Origin: Fusibacter sp. A1
Lineage (GTDB): Bacteria; Bacillota; Clostridia; Peptostreptococcales; Acidaminobacteraceae
Assembly (NCBI RefSeq): GCF_004125825.1
Contig: NZ_QQWI01000001.1
Coordinates: 1-64,000, forward strand
Direction: 5' to 3'
Length of the DNA: 64,000 bases
The translations under genes and the position numbers were made by a program. Below, piece after piece: positions 44,856 to 53,661 of the stretch (its first letter is position 1; every line of letters starts with the position of its first letter). The notes beneath the pieces were generated by a model. That model saw nothing but the letters and a program-made list of their open reading frames with translations, made no database searches and was not told where the DNA came from.

Positions 44856-46514
44856 ATGAAAACTAAAATACGCTTTGTACAGCTATTGTCATTGCTCTTT
44901 TTATTTTGCGGTTCGATCATCTTTGCAGATGCAGGTGAGTTGAGACAACTTGAGCCCTCGCTTGATTTTGAGGTGCAGATGCGCTACGATTCCTCAAAAA
45001 TCAACGAATCGATTCTTAAGCTGGTTTCGGACTATCCCGAGTGGGCTTCTGCTGAAATTATCGGATACTCTCTGGATGGCACTCCGATCTACAGCCTAGT
45101 TCTGACAGCCGATTCGACCGTATACCGTAATAACCCGCAGGCCTTCCATACCACACGGAAGCATTATCTCTTCGAGGCTGGAACCCACGCGAGAGAAGTG
45201 GTCAATCCAATCGTCCTATTGAAAGTGGCTGAGTCCTATCTGATCGACATTGAAACTACCGACTACTTGCCCGCCCTGTCGGTCAAATCCCTGTTAAGAG
45301 AAAGCGTACTGCATTTTGTGGTGCTCACAAATCCTGACGGATTCGACCTCTCAAAGTTTGGTGCAAGCGCCTTAAGTGAACAAGGAGGCGACAAGGCGAT
45401 CTCCATAATGAGAACCAATCACTTTTCACTTTTAAAGTCAAACCTAAACGGTGTCGATCTCAACCGAAACTTCGTCGACACCTACTACGACAAGCTTCAA
45501 GATAAGTGGATAGCTATCTGGTCGAAAAAGAACAACAGCTTCATCTCACGAGCTCCTTCACTTGCCTACTATTTCGGAGCGGCTCCCGGCAGTGAACCTG
45601 AAACGAAAGCACTCACCGACTACCTTTCAAAATACGATTTTAGAAGTGTCATCAGTTTCCACAGTCGCGGAAACATCATCTACTGGCGATATTGGATGCA
45701 TGATCAGAGCTTCAACGATGAAAACTTCAAGTTCGCCAAGATCATCCACCAGGCAACCGGCTATCAGATTGCAGGCACGGGATACTCTGAGGCGTCCAGC
45801 GGATATCTTGGAGATTACGTCAGCAACATGCTTCAAAAGCCGAGTATCACGATTGAAACGCTCTCTAGTGATGAGAATTACCACACCTCAGATAAAGACA
45901 TCTACAATCGAGTGTTCTTAGAAGTGGTCAACATCCCCTATCTCGTTGCCAGTCATGGAAACCAATTGGGCTATTACCCTTACAGGCTTTATCAAAACGA
46001 CGTCTATGTCCGGGATTTCCAGAACCTTGAATACGCAAGCGCCATCGCAGGGCTTGAAGGCGGAATCATCGTAACAGGTGATGGCCAACCTACTTTTAGG
46101 GCATCTGACCTGATAACAAGAAAAGAGTTTGTGGAAGCGCTTATACGTACAACCGTACCTTCACTAGAGTCCTTGGAACCTCATTTTTCAGATTGCGGGT
46201 CTTCCTTTGTAACAAAAGCGTTTGAAATGGGACTGATTACAGATTCTATCAGCGGAAAGTTCTATCCTGATCGACCCATTACTACAGAAGAAGCCCTTGT
46301 GATCCTTTATAGATATGATCAGATGCTTGGCATAAGAACAGATGGTCCATGGCTCCCACTATACAATTATGCCTCCATGTGGTCTTATAAGGCGATACAG
46401 CATGCCCTACAGATGAACTATGTCGATAGGCTTGAAGTACTTCCTGAAAAACTCACACGCACGACCTACGACCGGCTGCTTGAGGCCTATATAAAGAAAG
46501 AAGCTGCGAACTAA
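44856..46514 (+). CDS. Secreted M14 zinc carboxypeptidase with C-terminal SLH-like repeats
   Basis: A 552-residue exported protein with a signal peptide at 1-26 (cleavage near FADA). The M14 domain runs to about 370. Its zinc ligands lie in the HAREVVNP motif (H and E) and in the SFHSRGN histidine; NPDGFDL, NLNGVDLNRNF and the catalytic glutamate in SITIETLSSD are present. From about 400 there are SLH-like repeats (DLITRKEFVEALIRT; AFEMGLITDSISGKFYPDRPITTEEALVILYR), which would hold it on the cell wall. AAAGGAGG precedes the ATG. It probably trims peptides or wall peptides at the surface. Confidence 0.92.
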   Translation: MKTKIRFVQLLSLLFLFCGSIIFADAGELRQLEPSLDFEVQMRYDSSKINESILKLVSDYPEWASAEIIGYSLDGTPIYSLVLTADSTVYRNNPQAFHTTRKHYLFEAGTHAREVVNPIVLLKVAESYLIDIETTDYLPALSVKSLLRESVLHFVVLTNPDGFDLSKFGASALSEQGGDKAISIMRTNHFSLLKSNLNGVDLNRNFVDTYYDKLQDKWIAIWSKKNNSFISRAPSLAYYFGAAPGSEPETKALTDYLSKYDFRSVISFHSRGNIIYWRYWMHDQSFNDENFKFAKIIHQATGYQIAGTGYSEASSGYLGDYVSNMLQKPSITIETLSSDENYHTSDKDIYNRVFLEVVNIPYLVASHGNQLGYYPYRLYQNDVYVRDFQNLEYASAIAGLEGGIIVTGDGQPTFRASDLITRKEFVEALIRTTVPSLESLEPHFSDCGSSFVTKAFEMGLITDSISGKFYPDRPITTEEALVILYRYDQMLGIRTDGPWLPLYNYASMWSYKAIQHALQMNYVDRLEVLPEKLTRTTYDRLLEAYIKKEAAN

Positions 46515-46533
46515 GGTTCACAGCTTCTTTTTA
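46497..46533 (+). terminator. Terminator overlapping the stop of the M14 carboxypeptidase gene
   Basis: AAAGAAGCTG (in the last codons) pairs with CAGCTTCTTT, followed by TTTTA. The 5' arm encodes KKEAA of the protein's end, and the stop codon lies in the loop region. Confidence 0.75.
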
Positions 46534-46538
46534 CTTAT

Positions 46539-48569
46539 TTATTCGACTTTAAACACGCTTACCATGTCATGCAGTCCTTTTGCAGTCGCCTCTACCTGGT
46601 CGGCGCCTTTCATCACATTATTTGATCCATCTTGAACATCAAGATTTTTTTCTGCAATCGATGATGTGCCTTCTGCGCTATCCGTAGTCGATTGGGTGAC
46701 TTCTCCAATCGCTTGCATCAATTCCGTATTCGCAAGCAAGAGCGCTCTAAAGGTTTCAGTAAACTCTGTAAGCATCACTTCGAACTGACTCGCATCAACC
46801 GCGTATTGCTCACCTGTTTGAACAAAACTGTCGTAATCGCCCATGACCTGGTGGTCTAGGAAATCAAGCAGCTCCCTCGATCGGTCGGCAAGCTGGCTCA
46901 CTGATCCGATAACGGTTCCTGATACTTGCTGGATCTTTACCACAGTGTTCTTCGAGGTTTCAGCGAGCTTTCTGATTTCTTCAGCTACCACAGCGAACCC
47001 TCTTCCAGATTCTCCTGCTCTTGCAGCCTCGATAGCCGCGTTTAGAGCTAAGAGGTTGGTCTGCTCTGTGATCGCTAGAATCGCCTCAGACAGGACATTG
47101 ATCTCGTCTACAGCTTTTGACTGTTCGATCGCACTTGCCAGCTCGGCTTGTGTTTTTTCGTAGACAAGGCTGGTCTTATTCTTAGCTTCCAAGGTTGTTT
47201 CCATCAGGTTGTCCGCACGTTGCTTCACTTCTCTTGCAAGTACAAGACCTCCATTTGCCTGAACAGCGATTCCTTCAATCGACGCTTCGATTTCTGTCGC
47301 AGACGCGCTCATTTCTTCCGTAGACGCTGCGGTTTCCTCCATTGCGGCAGACAACTCCTCTGTCGTCGCTGAAGTATCTTCAATCGCAAAGTTAAGTGTC
47401 GCGATATTCTCTTTTGTTTCTGTGACGATGTCGGCAAGCGTCTGCGCTTCCATGATCACACCTTGCATGATAGACTGCAGGTTCTGCTGCACGACGGTCA
47501 ATGCTTTTCCGATTTCTGTAAGCTCATCTTTGCCCGTCTGGTCGAACTTGACAGTCAGGTCATTCTTGCTGAATGCAGAAATCGCCTTGTTCATTTGCGA
47601 CAGCGGATTTTTTATGCTGAAGTAGACAGCAAGGAAGAAGATGGTATTTGCCAGTAGTGCGATGACAAACACGCTGATCTGCTGTGTTCTTGCATTTGCT
47701 TTTACCATTTCGACGTTCTTGACAATCATATCTTTCTTCTGACTCAAGTTGTCAGTGACTTGCTGTGCCAATGAACGCATCTCTGTTTTGGTGGCTTCCA
47801 AATCCTTTATCTGAGCATCTAGCTGGCTGAAGGTCTCATTCATGGTATCAAGGGCTGCTATTGCGGCTTCAACCTTCGACTGTGTCGAGCTATCCTTGAT
47901 CCTGACCTTGATGAGTTCCATTGAGCTCTGCGCGTCCGCCACATTGTTCACTACAGCTGTCGCACGTACTTCTGTAGGTTCAATGATATAGGCTGCGATG
48001 AACCTTCTAACATCACCGATAAGCCTCTCTGCTGTCTGCAGGTTTCTGTAGGATCCAAAATTGCTTTTTGCAAGGCTGTCATCGCCCATGTTAAGCGCTG
48101 TCGCCTGTGAGACCAGTGCCTCATTTATTTTAAAAGAAGCTTCTGATTCAACATTTGTCATCTTGATAGTAGCTGCGTTCATATTAGCTAGCACCTCAGA
48201 AAAGTGATTGAATGCGGATTTATACTCCTCGAGCTGAGTGATGATTTCATCAGCTCCATCGAGGTCCGCTTGTTTTACCAGTAGTTTCTTTAACTCTTCA
48301 ACGCTTTGAATACTCAGATCCACTTGTTGAAGTGTGCCTGTTCTATATTGGTCGTCTTCTTCGAGCTCATACAGCGACTGTCTGACTCTAGCGACTGCCA
48401 AGAATCTGTTCGCTTCATTAGTATGCTCAAGCATATCGACACTTTTTGAAATGTCCTCTATTGATACTAACGCACCTGCGATCAGTACCGCACTGACTAA
48501 AGTGGCTACTGCCATTAACCCAATCAGCCTAGTTCTGATTTTCATGCTTCGGATCATTTTGGTAAACAT
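46539..48569 (-). CDS. Methyl-accepting chemotaxis protein
   Basis: A 676-residue chemoreceptor. It has a membrane helix at about 15-37, a helical extracytoplasmic sensor of about 265 residues (four-helix-bundle type, by its heptad-rich composition), and a second membrane helix at about 305-325. A HAMP domain and a long signalling coiled coil follow, with the tip [31 protein letters not shown]. The ATG at 48569 follows AGGAGG; the TTG-started frame at 48584 would include that site. It is a single gene facing the carboxypeptidase gene. The ligand is unknown. Confidence 0.95.
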   Translation of the reverse strand: MFTKMIRSMKIRTRLIGLMAVATLVSAVLIAGALVSIEDISKSVDMLEHTNEANRFLAVARVRQSLYELEEDDQYRTGTLQQVDLSIQSVEELKKLLVKQADLDGADEIITQLEEYKSAFNHFSEVLANMNAATIKMTNVESEASFKINEALVSQATALNMGDDSLAKSNFGSYRNLQTAERLIGDVRRFIAAYIIEPTEVRATAVVNNVADAQSSMELIKVRIKDSSTQSKVEAAIAALDTMNETFSQLDAQIKDLEATKTEMRSLAQQVTDNLSQKKDMIVKNVEMVKANARTQQISVFVIALLANTIFFLAVYFSIKNPLSQMNKAISAFSKNDLTVKFDQTGKDELTEIGKALTVVQQNLQSIMQGVIMEAQTLADIVTETKENIATLNFAIEDTSATTEELSAAMEETAASTEEMSASATEIEASIEGIAVQANGGLVLAREVKQRADNLMETTLEAKNKTSLVYEKTQAELASAIEQSKAVDEINVLSEAILAITEQTNLLALNAAIEAARAGESGRGFAVVAEEIRKLAETSKNTVVKIQQVSGTVIGSVSQLADRSRELLDFLDHQVMGDYDSFVQTGEQYAVDASQFEVMLTEFTETFRALLLANTELMQAIGEVTQSTTDSAEGTSSIAEKNLDVQDGSNNVMKGADQVEATAKGLHDMVSVFKVE

Positions 48570-48822
48570 ATGCTTCCTCCTCAAATATCTCTATCTCGAA
48601 TGATACTTCAAAGTTTTCTCAGCATTCTAATTATGTAAAACTATTAATAATGCACTTAGTAAAATCTATATCAAATACCAGTACGAATCAATCAAATATT
48701 TCGATATGTAAGATTACATTTTGTTAACATATTGCCTTGTTACGACAATATTCCCTCGGATTCGTGGTTTATTATGTTAAAATTTACATATAACTATCAT
48801 CAGAGTATCCGGGGAGGTTTAG

Positions 48823-49254
48823 ATGAAAAAAACAGATATCGTAGATACGCATGTCTTAGTCGATGCGATAGGCGCCAATGACTCTTACGAGGATTTCATC
48901 ACAGAACATAAGGACTTCTTGGGACTTGACCATTTCAAACTGGCACTCAGAAAACTACTGGCGATCTGTCCCTATGAAATCAGCACCATCATCACAAGAT
49001 CCCAGATCGCAAAATCATATTGCTATCAGATACTCAACGGCACGCGAGCACCCTCGCGTGATAAGATCATCCAGCTCGCTTTTGGCATGAGCCTGGATAT
49101 TGAATCGACAAATCATCTGCTAAAGAGCGCCAACAAGCTCGAGCTCTACGCCAAAATCCCGCGCGACGCTGTCCTCATTTACGGGCTGATCCATCAAAAG
49201 GACATCATTGCTGTTAACGCTCTTTTGACTGAACAAAACGAACTCTCCCTATAA
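48823..49254 (+). CDS. XRE-like helix-turn-helix protein
   Basis: A 143-residue protein with an XRE-type DNA-binding core, TRSQIAKSYCYQILNGTRAPSRDKIIQLAFGMSLDIESTN, at about 64-103. A C-terminal helical stretch ends in DIIAVNALLTEQNE. The pattern matches a known Firmicute family of small HTH proteins that often stand beside Ser/Thr kinase genes; no kinase is near it here. GGGGAGG precedes the ATG. The stop codon merges into a very long terminator hairpin shared with the opposing glucosaminidase gene. Its target is unknown. Confidence 0.82.
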   Translation: MKKTDIVDTHVLVDAIGANDSYEDFITEHKDFLGLDHFKLALRKLLAICPYEISTIITRSQIAKSYCYQILNGTRAPSRDKIIQLAFGMSLDIESTNHLLKSANKLELYAKIPRDAVLIYGLIHQKDIIAVNALLTEQNELSL

Positions 49255-49308
49255 AATAAATAATACGCAAGTCAGAACCCTGTTCTAGACTTGCGTATTA
49301 TTTATTTT
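49253..49308. terminator. Long bidirectional terminator hairpin overlapping two stop codons
   Basis: A perfect 21-bp inverted repeat (49253-49273 and 49288-49308, core ATACGCAAGTC/GACTTGCGTAT) is prolonged by AGAAC/GTTCT in the loop. It touches the stop of the HTH gene (49252-49254), and the stop of the minus-strand glucosaminidase gene (49285) lies inside the loop. Confidence 0.8.
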
Positions 49309-49908
49309 AAGGATGGTTTTCTTTACCTTTTCAGACCATGACGGGTCTGTCGCATAATGTTTTCCAACATCGTCAAGCGTCTTTCCCTCATAGTATTTCC
49401 CGTTTTCCGACAGATATTTTTCACTCAGGAGCTTGGCCACATCCTCTATGCTCTCCACCATGGAACCATAAGTCTTTGAAGACTTGAACGGACTGTCGTC
49501 ATAAGCCATGAATCCGAAGAGGTTGTTCTTGTTCTTAGCGATGCTGCTTTTGCCATAAGCGGATTCATGAATTCCGATACCCACAAGCACAACCGCGTTC
49601 ACTCCATATTTCAGTTCGGCGTTTTTAAAGGCTTGTCCGAGACCCTGCATGGGTGTGTCCTTTAAGGCTTCATTTATAAGATTCACACTGTCGCCACTCG
49701 AGGCTCTCAGGTCCTCCACTGCATCATAAGTATTAACCACCGAGCTTATCCCTGTAAGGGTTCCACCAAGGTTTTTCCCTTTGTGCCCGGTGTCGATTTT
49801 CAGGTTTTGCTTGAGAATCTGCTCAAACCGCGCTTTTGTCGACGCATAACTTGATTTTCCACCCATAGGTGAATTGATCGGTATGTGTCTATTGACAGAT
49901 TTTATCAT
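49285..49908 (-). CDS. Glucosaminidase-domain protein without a signal peptide
   Basis: A 207-residue protein whose C-terminal 130 residues form a glucosaminidase (LytG/FlgJ-like) domain: VGIGIHESAYGKSSIAKNKNNLFGFMAYD with the catalytic glutamate, YGSMVESI, YYEGKTLDDVGKHYATDPSW. It should cleave the glycan strands of peptidoglycan. The N-terminus shows no signal peptide or membrane helix; it resembles leaderless flagellar muramidases, but no flagellar gene is nearby. The ATG at 49908 has GGTGGG upstream; a start at 49926 is possible. The gene's end forms one arm of a terminator. Confidence 0.82.
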   Translation of the reverse strand: MIKSVNRHIPINSPMGGKSSYASTKARFEQILKQNLKIDTGHKGKNLGGTLTGISSVVNTYDAVEDLRASSGDSVNLINEALKDTPMQGLGQAFKNAELKYGVNAVVLVGIGIHESAYGKSSIAKNKNNLFGFMAYDDSPFKSSKTYGSMVESIEDVAKLLSEKYLSENGKYYEGKTLDDVGKHYATDPSWSEKVKKTILKINNTQV

Positions 49909-49968
49909 AACTTGCCCACCATCCATTCACAAAATTCTTTCACTTCTCAGCGGCTCATATCGAACGCA

Positions 49969-51015
49969 TCAGGTGATTTCGACATAGGTCTGTTCCTCTT
50001 CAACCACTTGACTCCAGCTCACCACCCGGTTCTTACCCAGACGTTTGGCAGCCCTATTGGCTTTTTCCGCTTTTTTTAGCAGCCCTTCGACAGAATCGTC
50101 ATCTGTAGGATAATGAACCAGCCCCAAGGAAGCGGTCACCTTATAGGACCCGCTCTTTTCAATATTCGACCTCACACGTTCACTAAGGGCGAGACTTTGC
50201 TCATACGTAACCCCATGGAAGACAATCAGAAACTCATCTCCCGAAAGCCATCTGAACACATGGTCATCCACCCTCACAGAAGACTGTATCACCTGAGCGA
50301 GGTGGGCGATCACATCGTTTCCCATATCATAACTGATCGCATTGAACTTACTTAATCCGTCACCATCGATAAAGGCGATCGCAAAAGGCTGATGGAGGCG
50401 CATTCTGGATAGGTAGTTTTTTGCCGCCTTTGAATTGCTCAGTTTTGTCATATCGTCCATGACTGCGAACTTACAGATGTCATTGTAATACGACACCGAT
50501 TCCTTAAGACGGTTTGTCACACCGATTACGATATGTTCTATCAGCCGCTTACTTTTAAACTTGTCGCTATATTGACAGCTCTCTTCACTGAGAATGATCG
50601 AATAATACTCGGCGAGGCTTTTTATCGGCTCTTTATACTCATAAAGGGCGTAATTCAAGCTGATCTCACCTTCCAGGTACTCCGCCTGTAGCTCACTGAA
50701 ATGCTGCATGATTCTTTTTTTTATGATTCCTACGGACAATTTATCGACTCCACTCAGCACCACTAAAAATGCATCGCCTTCCATTCGATAGATATGAACC
50801 GGATTTATCGCCCGTTTTAGGATCATGGAGACTTTGACCAGAACCCTATCCCCTTCGTCCTTGCCATATTTTTGATTGAAAACAGCAAATTCCGCCATAT
50901 CAAACAGGATGAAGAAACCCGCCGTGCCGAATAAGCCCTTGAAGTCTTCTTCAATAAACTGATAATAGCTTTTAAGCTTCGTCATCGGATCCCTTAAGAT
51001 ATCTCGTTCAAGCAT
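49969..51015 (-). CDS. Tandem GGDEF-domain protein
   Basis: A 348-residue soluble protein with two GGDEF-type domains. The first (about 12-160) begins DPMTKLKSYYQFIEED and has MEGDAF in place of GGDEF, probably catalytically silent. The second (about 185-340) begins DDMTKLSNSKAAKNYL and has LSGDEFLIVF, where SGDEF could still be active. There is no membrane segment or sensor domain. I start it at 51015 after AAAGGAGT; the frame runs on to 51090 without a good site. It stands divergent to an MFS transporter gene. Confidence 0.87.
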   Translation of the reverse strand: MLERDILRDPMTKLKSYYQFIEEDFKGLFGTAGFFILFDMAEFAVFNQKYGKDEGDRVLVKVSMILKRAINPVHIYRMEGDAFLVVLSGVDKLSVGIIKKRIMQHFSELQAEYLEGEISLNYALYEYKEPIKSLAEYYSIILSEESCQYSDKFKSKRLIEHIVIGVTNRLKESVSYYNDICKFAVMDDMTKLSNSKAAKNYLSRMRLHQPFAIAFIDGDGLSKFNAISYDMGNDVIAHLAQVIQSSVRVDDHVFRWLSGDEFLIVFHGVTYEQSLALSERVRSNIEKSGSYKVTASLGLVHYPTDDDSVEGLLKKAEKANRAAKRLGKNRVVSWSQVVEEEQTYVEIT

Positions 51016-51188
51016 AGTGGATACTCCTTTCAACGGGTCGCATGAGTGGTCCGTCACCTCTATTCTACTAGAATTATCGGGTAATATCATGATTTTAGTA
51101 GGATTTCCTACAATTTATTTTCTTCGACTTTTTCGGGTATCGAAATTATGTTATGATACTACTAGTCAAAATACGAAAGGACATGATG

Positions 51189-52391
51189 ATGCAACCTTAT
51201 AGCAAATTACCACGATCATACAAGATTTTCTTAGCGATTGTCGCTTTTTCGGCTTTAGGATTCGGACTCACCAGCGGCGTGTTGTCCAATTACTTTAAGG
51301 AAGTCTACGATGTAAGCGCTTACCAAAGAGGACTAATTGAGTTTCCTAGGGAGACACCTGGCGTTCTGGCGATCATCTTCATCGCCCTTTTATCTCGATT
51401 TTCCGATATCCGACTTTCGATCATCGCCCAACTACTAGCCATTGTCGGAGTGATGACCCTGGGTCTTGTCACCCCTCCTTTTGGAGTGATGCTCATTTTC
51501 ATCTTCATCAATTCCGCCGGACATCACTTGAACATGCCCCTTCAAGACAGTATCGGCATGTCCCTTATCACCACCGAGAACGCCGGAAGACAAATGGGTC
51601 AGTATAAAGGGATCCAGACCGCATTCGCAATGATCGCAAGCGCCATCATCTTCGTCGGTTTTCGATTTGATGTTTTCAGCTTCGATACGGGAGTAAAGTG
51701 GATATTCGTCGTATCTGCCGGCATTTCACTAATCGCCGTGGTCTTTCTCATCGTTCTCGACCGTCTTGTCCATGATCCCATAAAGACGGATAAGCGTATC
51801 AATTTTGTGTTTAGAAAAGAATATAAGTACTACTACACTCTCGTCGTCATGTATGGCGTTCAAAAGCAGATCATGCTCGTCTATGGTCCTTGGGTGCTTA
51901 TTTCGCTCTTGGATAAGAAAGCGGACACACTGGCGATCTTAGGAATCATAGGCTCCTTTATCGGCATGTTCTTCATTCCAAAGCTAGGCGCATGGATTGA
52001 TCGGTTCGGTACGAAGAAACTGCTATTCGCCGATGCCCTTTCCTTTATCGGAGTCTACCTTGTATACGGATTCATCAGCGCCGGTTTTTCGAATGGTACC
52101 CTCGATAAGGTGGGATTACCTGTACTGATCGCTTACGGCATCTTTATCATCGATAGGATGTCCAATCAGATGGGAATGATCCGTACCTTATACCTAAGGC
52201 AGATCGCAGTCGAAAAATCGGACATCATGCCCACCCTGTCCCTAGGACTCAGTCTCGACCACATCGTTTCGATCCTTTGTGCTGTCGCAGGCGGTGTCAT
52301 TTGGGGAGCGTGGGGTCCGGAGTACATCTTTTACCTGACAGCAGCCCTTTCACTTGTGAACTTGTTTGTGGCGGTGAAGGTGAAGATTTAA
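51189..52391 (+). CDS. Major facilitator superfamily transporter
   Basis: A 400-residue membrane protein with about 12 hydrophobic segments and the MFS-like break with a charged loop in the middle (LDRLVHDPIKTDKRINFVF). No ligand motif is recognised. Three consecutive ATG codons lie at 51183, 51186 and 51189; AAAGG at 51176-51180 fits the last best. It is a single gene ended by a strong terminator. Confidence 0.85.
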   Translation: MQPYSKLPRSYKIFLAIVAFSALGFGLTSGVLSNYFKEVYDVSAYQRGLIEFPRETPGVLAIIFIALLSRFSDIRLSIIAQLLAIVGVMTLGLVTPPFGVMLIFIFINSAGHHLNMPLQDSIGMSLITTENAGRQMGQYKGIQTAFAMIASAIIFVGFRFDVFSFDTGVKWIFVVSAGISLIAVVFLIVLDRLVHDPIKTDKRINFVFRKEYKYYYTLVVMYGVQKQIMLVYGPWVLISLLDKKADTLAILGIIGSFIGMFFIPKLGAWIDRFGTKKLLFADALSFIGVYLVYGFISAGFSNGTLDKVGLPVLIAYGIFIIDRMSNQMGMIRTLYLRQIAVEKSDIMPTLSLGLSLDHIVSILCAVAGGVIWGAWGPEYIFYLTAALSLVNLFVAVKVKI

Positions 52392-52419
52392 GATTTGGGA
52401 TTGTTGATTAAAGGATTAA

Positions 52420-52451
52420 GGACTGGAAGCTTGGCTTCCAGTCCTTTTTTT
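52420..52451 (+). terminator. Terminator of the MFS gene
   Basis: GGACTGGAAGC and GCTTCCAGTCC form a perfect 11-bp stem with a 3-base loop, followed by seven T. Confidence 0.9.
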
Positions 52452-53661
52452 ATTTTTGTAGGAGTTTGTTGAGGAGTTCGGGGCCGCTTGGGATGAAGTT
52501 TCCGTACTTTTGCGCGGCGGTTTCTGAGAAGGCGTTCGTTTCATGAACTTCCTTACTTCTGCTGTCGTATAAAACGTATGGCACGGGTTCTGAGGTATGG
52601 GTTCTGAGTGCGATCGGCGTTCTATGGTCAGGTACGATCAGCATCCTCAAGTCCTCATCAGCATCTTTTAAAGCATCTACGATGGGCTTGACCACCTGAT
52701 CATCTATCAGCTCTATCGATTTTATCTTGCCCTCGAGGTCGCCTTGATGACCGCATTCATCAGGTGCTTCAAGATGAATATAACAATAGTCGTCTCCCCC
52801 CATAAGTGCATCGATAGCTGCTTGTGCTTTTCCTTTAAAGTTGGTGTGCAGTGTTCCTGTCGCACCACTAACACTGATCACTCTCAGTCCTGCGAGTATT
52901 CCTATGCCGTTGATCAGATCCACTGCAGAAATAACTGACCCTTTCAAACCGTATTTATCATAAAAATTGTCCAATTGGGGTTTTACACCTTCTCCCCAGA
53001 GCCATATGCTGTTTGCAGGATTCAATCCTCGTTCTTTCCTCTTTAGGTTAATCGGATGGTTGTCAAGAACATCAAATGAAGCGATCATCATGTCCCTTAT
53101 CCAATCGCTCAGTTCGCCTTTTGGCAAAAAGTCGCGAATTTCCTTTTCAAGTATATCGTGCGGAGGTGTCAGTTCCACTTGAGTGGTTCCATTGTTCCAA
53201 ACAAGCAAGTGTCTGTAACTGACCCCCTTATAAAACTTATGGTCCTCCGTTTCAAATCTTTCTTTCACCGCACTCAATAGAATTTCAGCTTCTTCAGTGG
53301 TGATATCGCCTGAAGAATGGTCTACCATCTTTTTGGTCTCATAGGCTCCCGATCCCGCGAGTGTCACTAGGTTGCATCGGAAGGTCACATCCGTGTTTTT
53401 CAGTGTCACGCCTATACTCGCGGCTTCGAGTGGGGACCTGCCTGTATGATACTGACGAGGTGGATAACCCATGACAGCGAGATTTGCCGTATCACTTCCG
53501 GGTGCCATTCCCACAGGTACCGTCTGAACCATTCCGATTTCTCCATGCTTTGCCATAAGGTCGATCATGGGAATATCTGCGACCTCAAGAGGGGTGCGAT
53601 CCTGAAGCTCCTTTATGGGATAGTCGGCCATGCCATCGACTAGTACAACAACGTATTTCAT
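52450..53661 (-). CDS. apgM: ApgM-type phosphoglycerate mutase family protein, candidate homoserine kinase
   Basis: A 403-residue metalloenzyme of the alkaline phosphatase superfamily (archaeal-type cofactor-independent phosphoglycerate mutase). Metal and nucleophile motifs are YVVVLVDGMADYPI with an aspartate ligand, APGSDTANLAVMGY with the candidate serine nucleophile, and APDECGHQGD and VPDHRTPIALRTHT with the second set of ligands. It overlaps thrC by four bases and follows GGAGGTG. Subsystem-based annotation (SEED) has proposed that members of this family next to threonine genes replace homoserine kinase. No classical thrB is in the window, so that role is plausible, but plain mutase activity is equally supported by sequence. 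Confidence 0.85.
   Translation of the reverse strand: MKYVVVLVDGMADYPIKELQDRTPLEVADIPMIDLMAKHGEIGMVQTVPVGMAPGSDTANLAVMGYPPRQYHTGRSPLEAASIGVTLKNTDVTFRCNLVTLAGSGAYETKKMVDHSSGDITTEEAEILLSAVKERFETEDHKFYKGVSYRHLLVWNNGTTQVELTPPHDILEKEIRDFLPKGELSDWIRDMMIASFDVLDNHPINLKRKERGLNPANSIWLWGEGVKPQLDNFYDKYGLKGSVISAVDLINGIGILAGLRVISVSGATGTLHTNFKGKAQAAIDALMGGDDYCYIHLEAPDECGHQGDLEGKIKSIELIDDQVVKPIVDALKDADEDLRMLIVPDHRTPIALRTHTSEPVPYVLYDSRSKEVHETNAFSETAAQKYGNFIPSGPELLNKLLQK

Noticed and set aside
49253-49308. The 21-bp perfect inverted repeat as end of a mobile element or an integrase site
   Set aside because: It lies exactly between convergent stop codons with T-runs on both sides and no transposase or target duplication; a terminator explains it.
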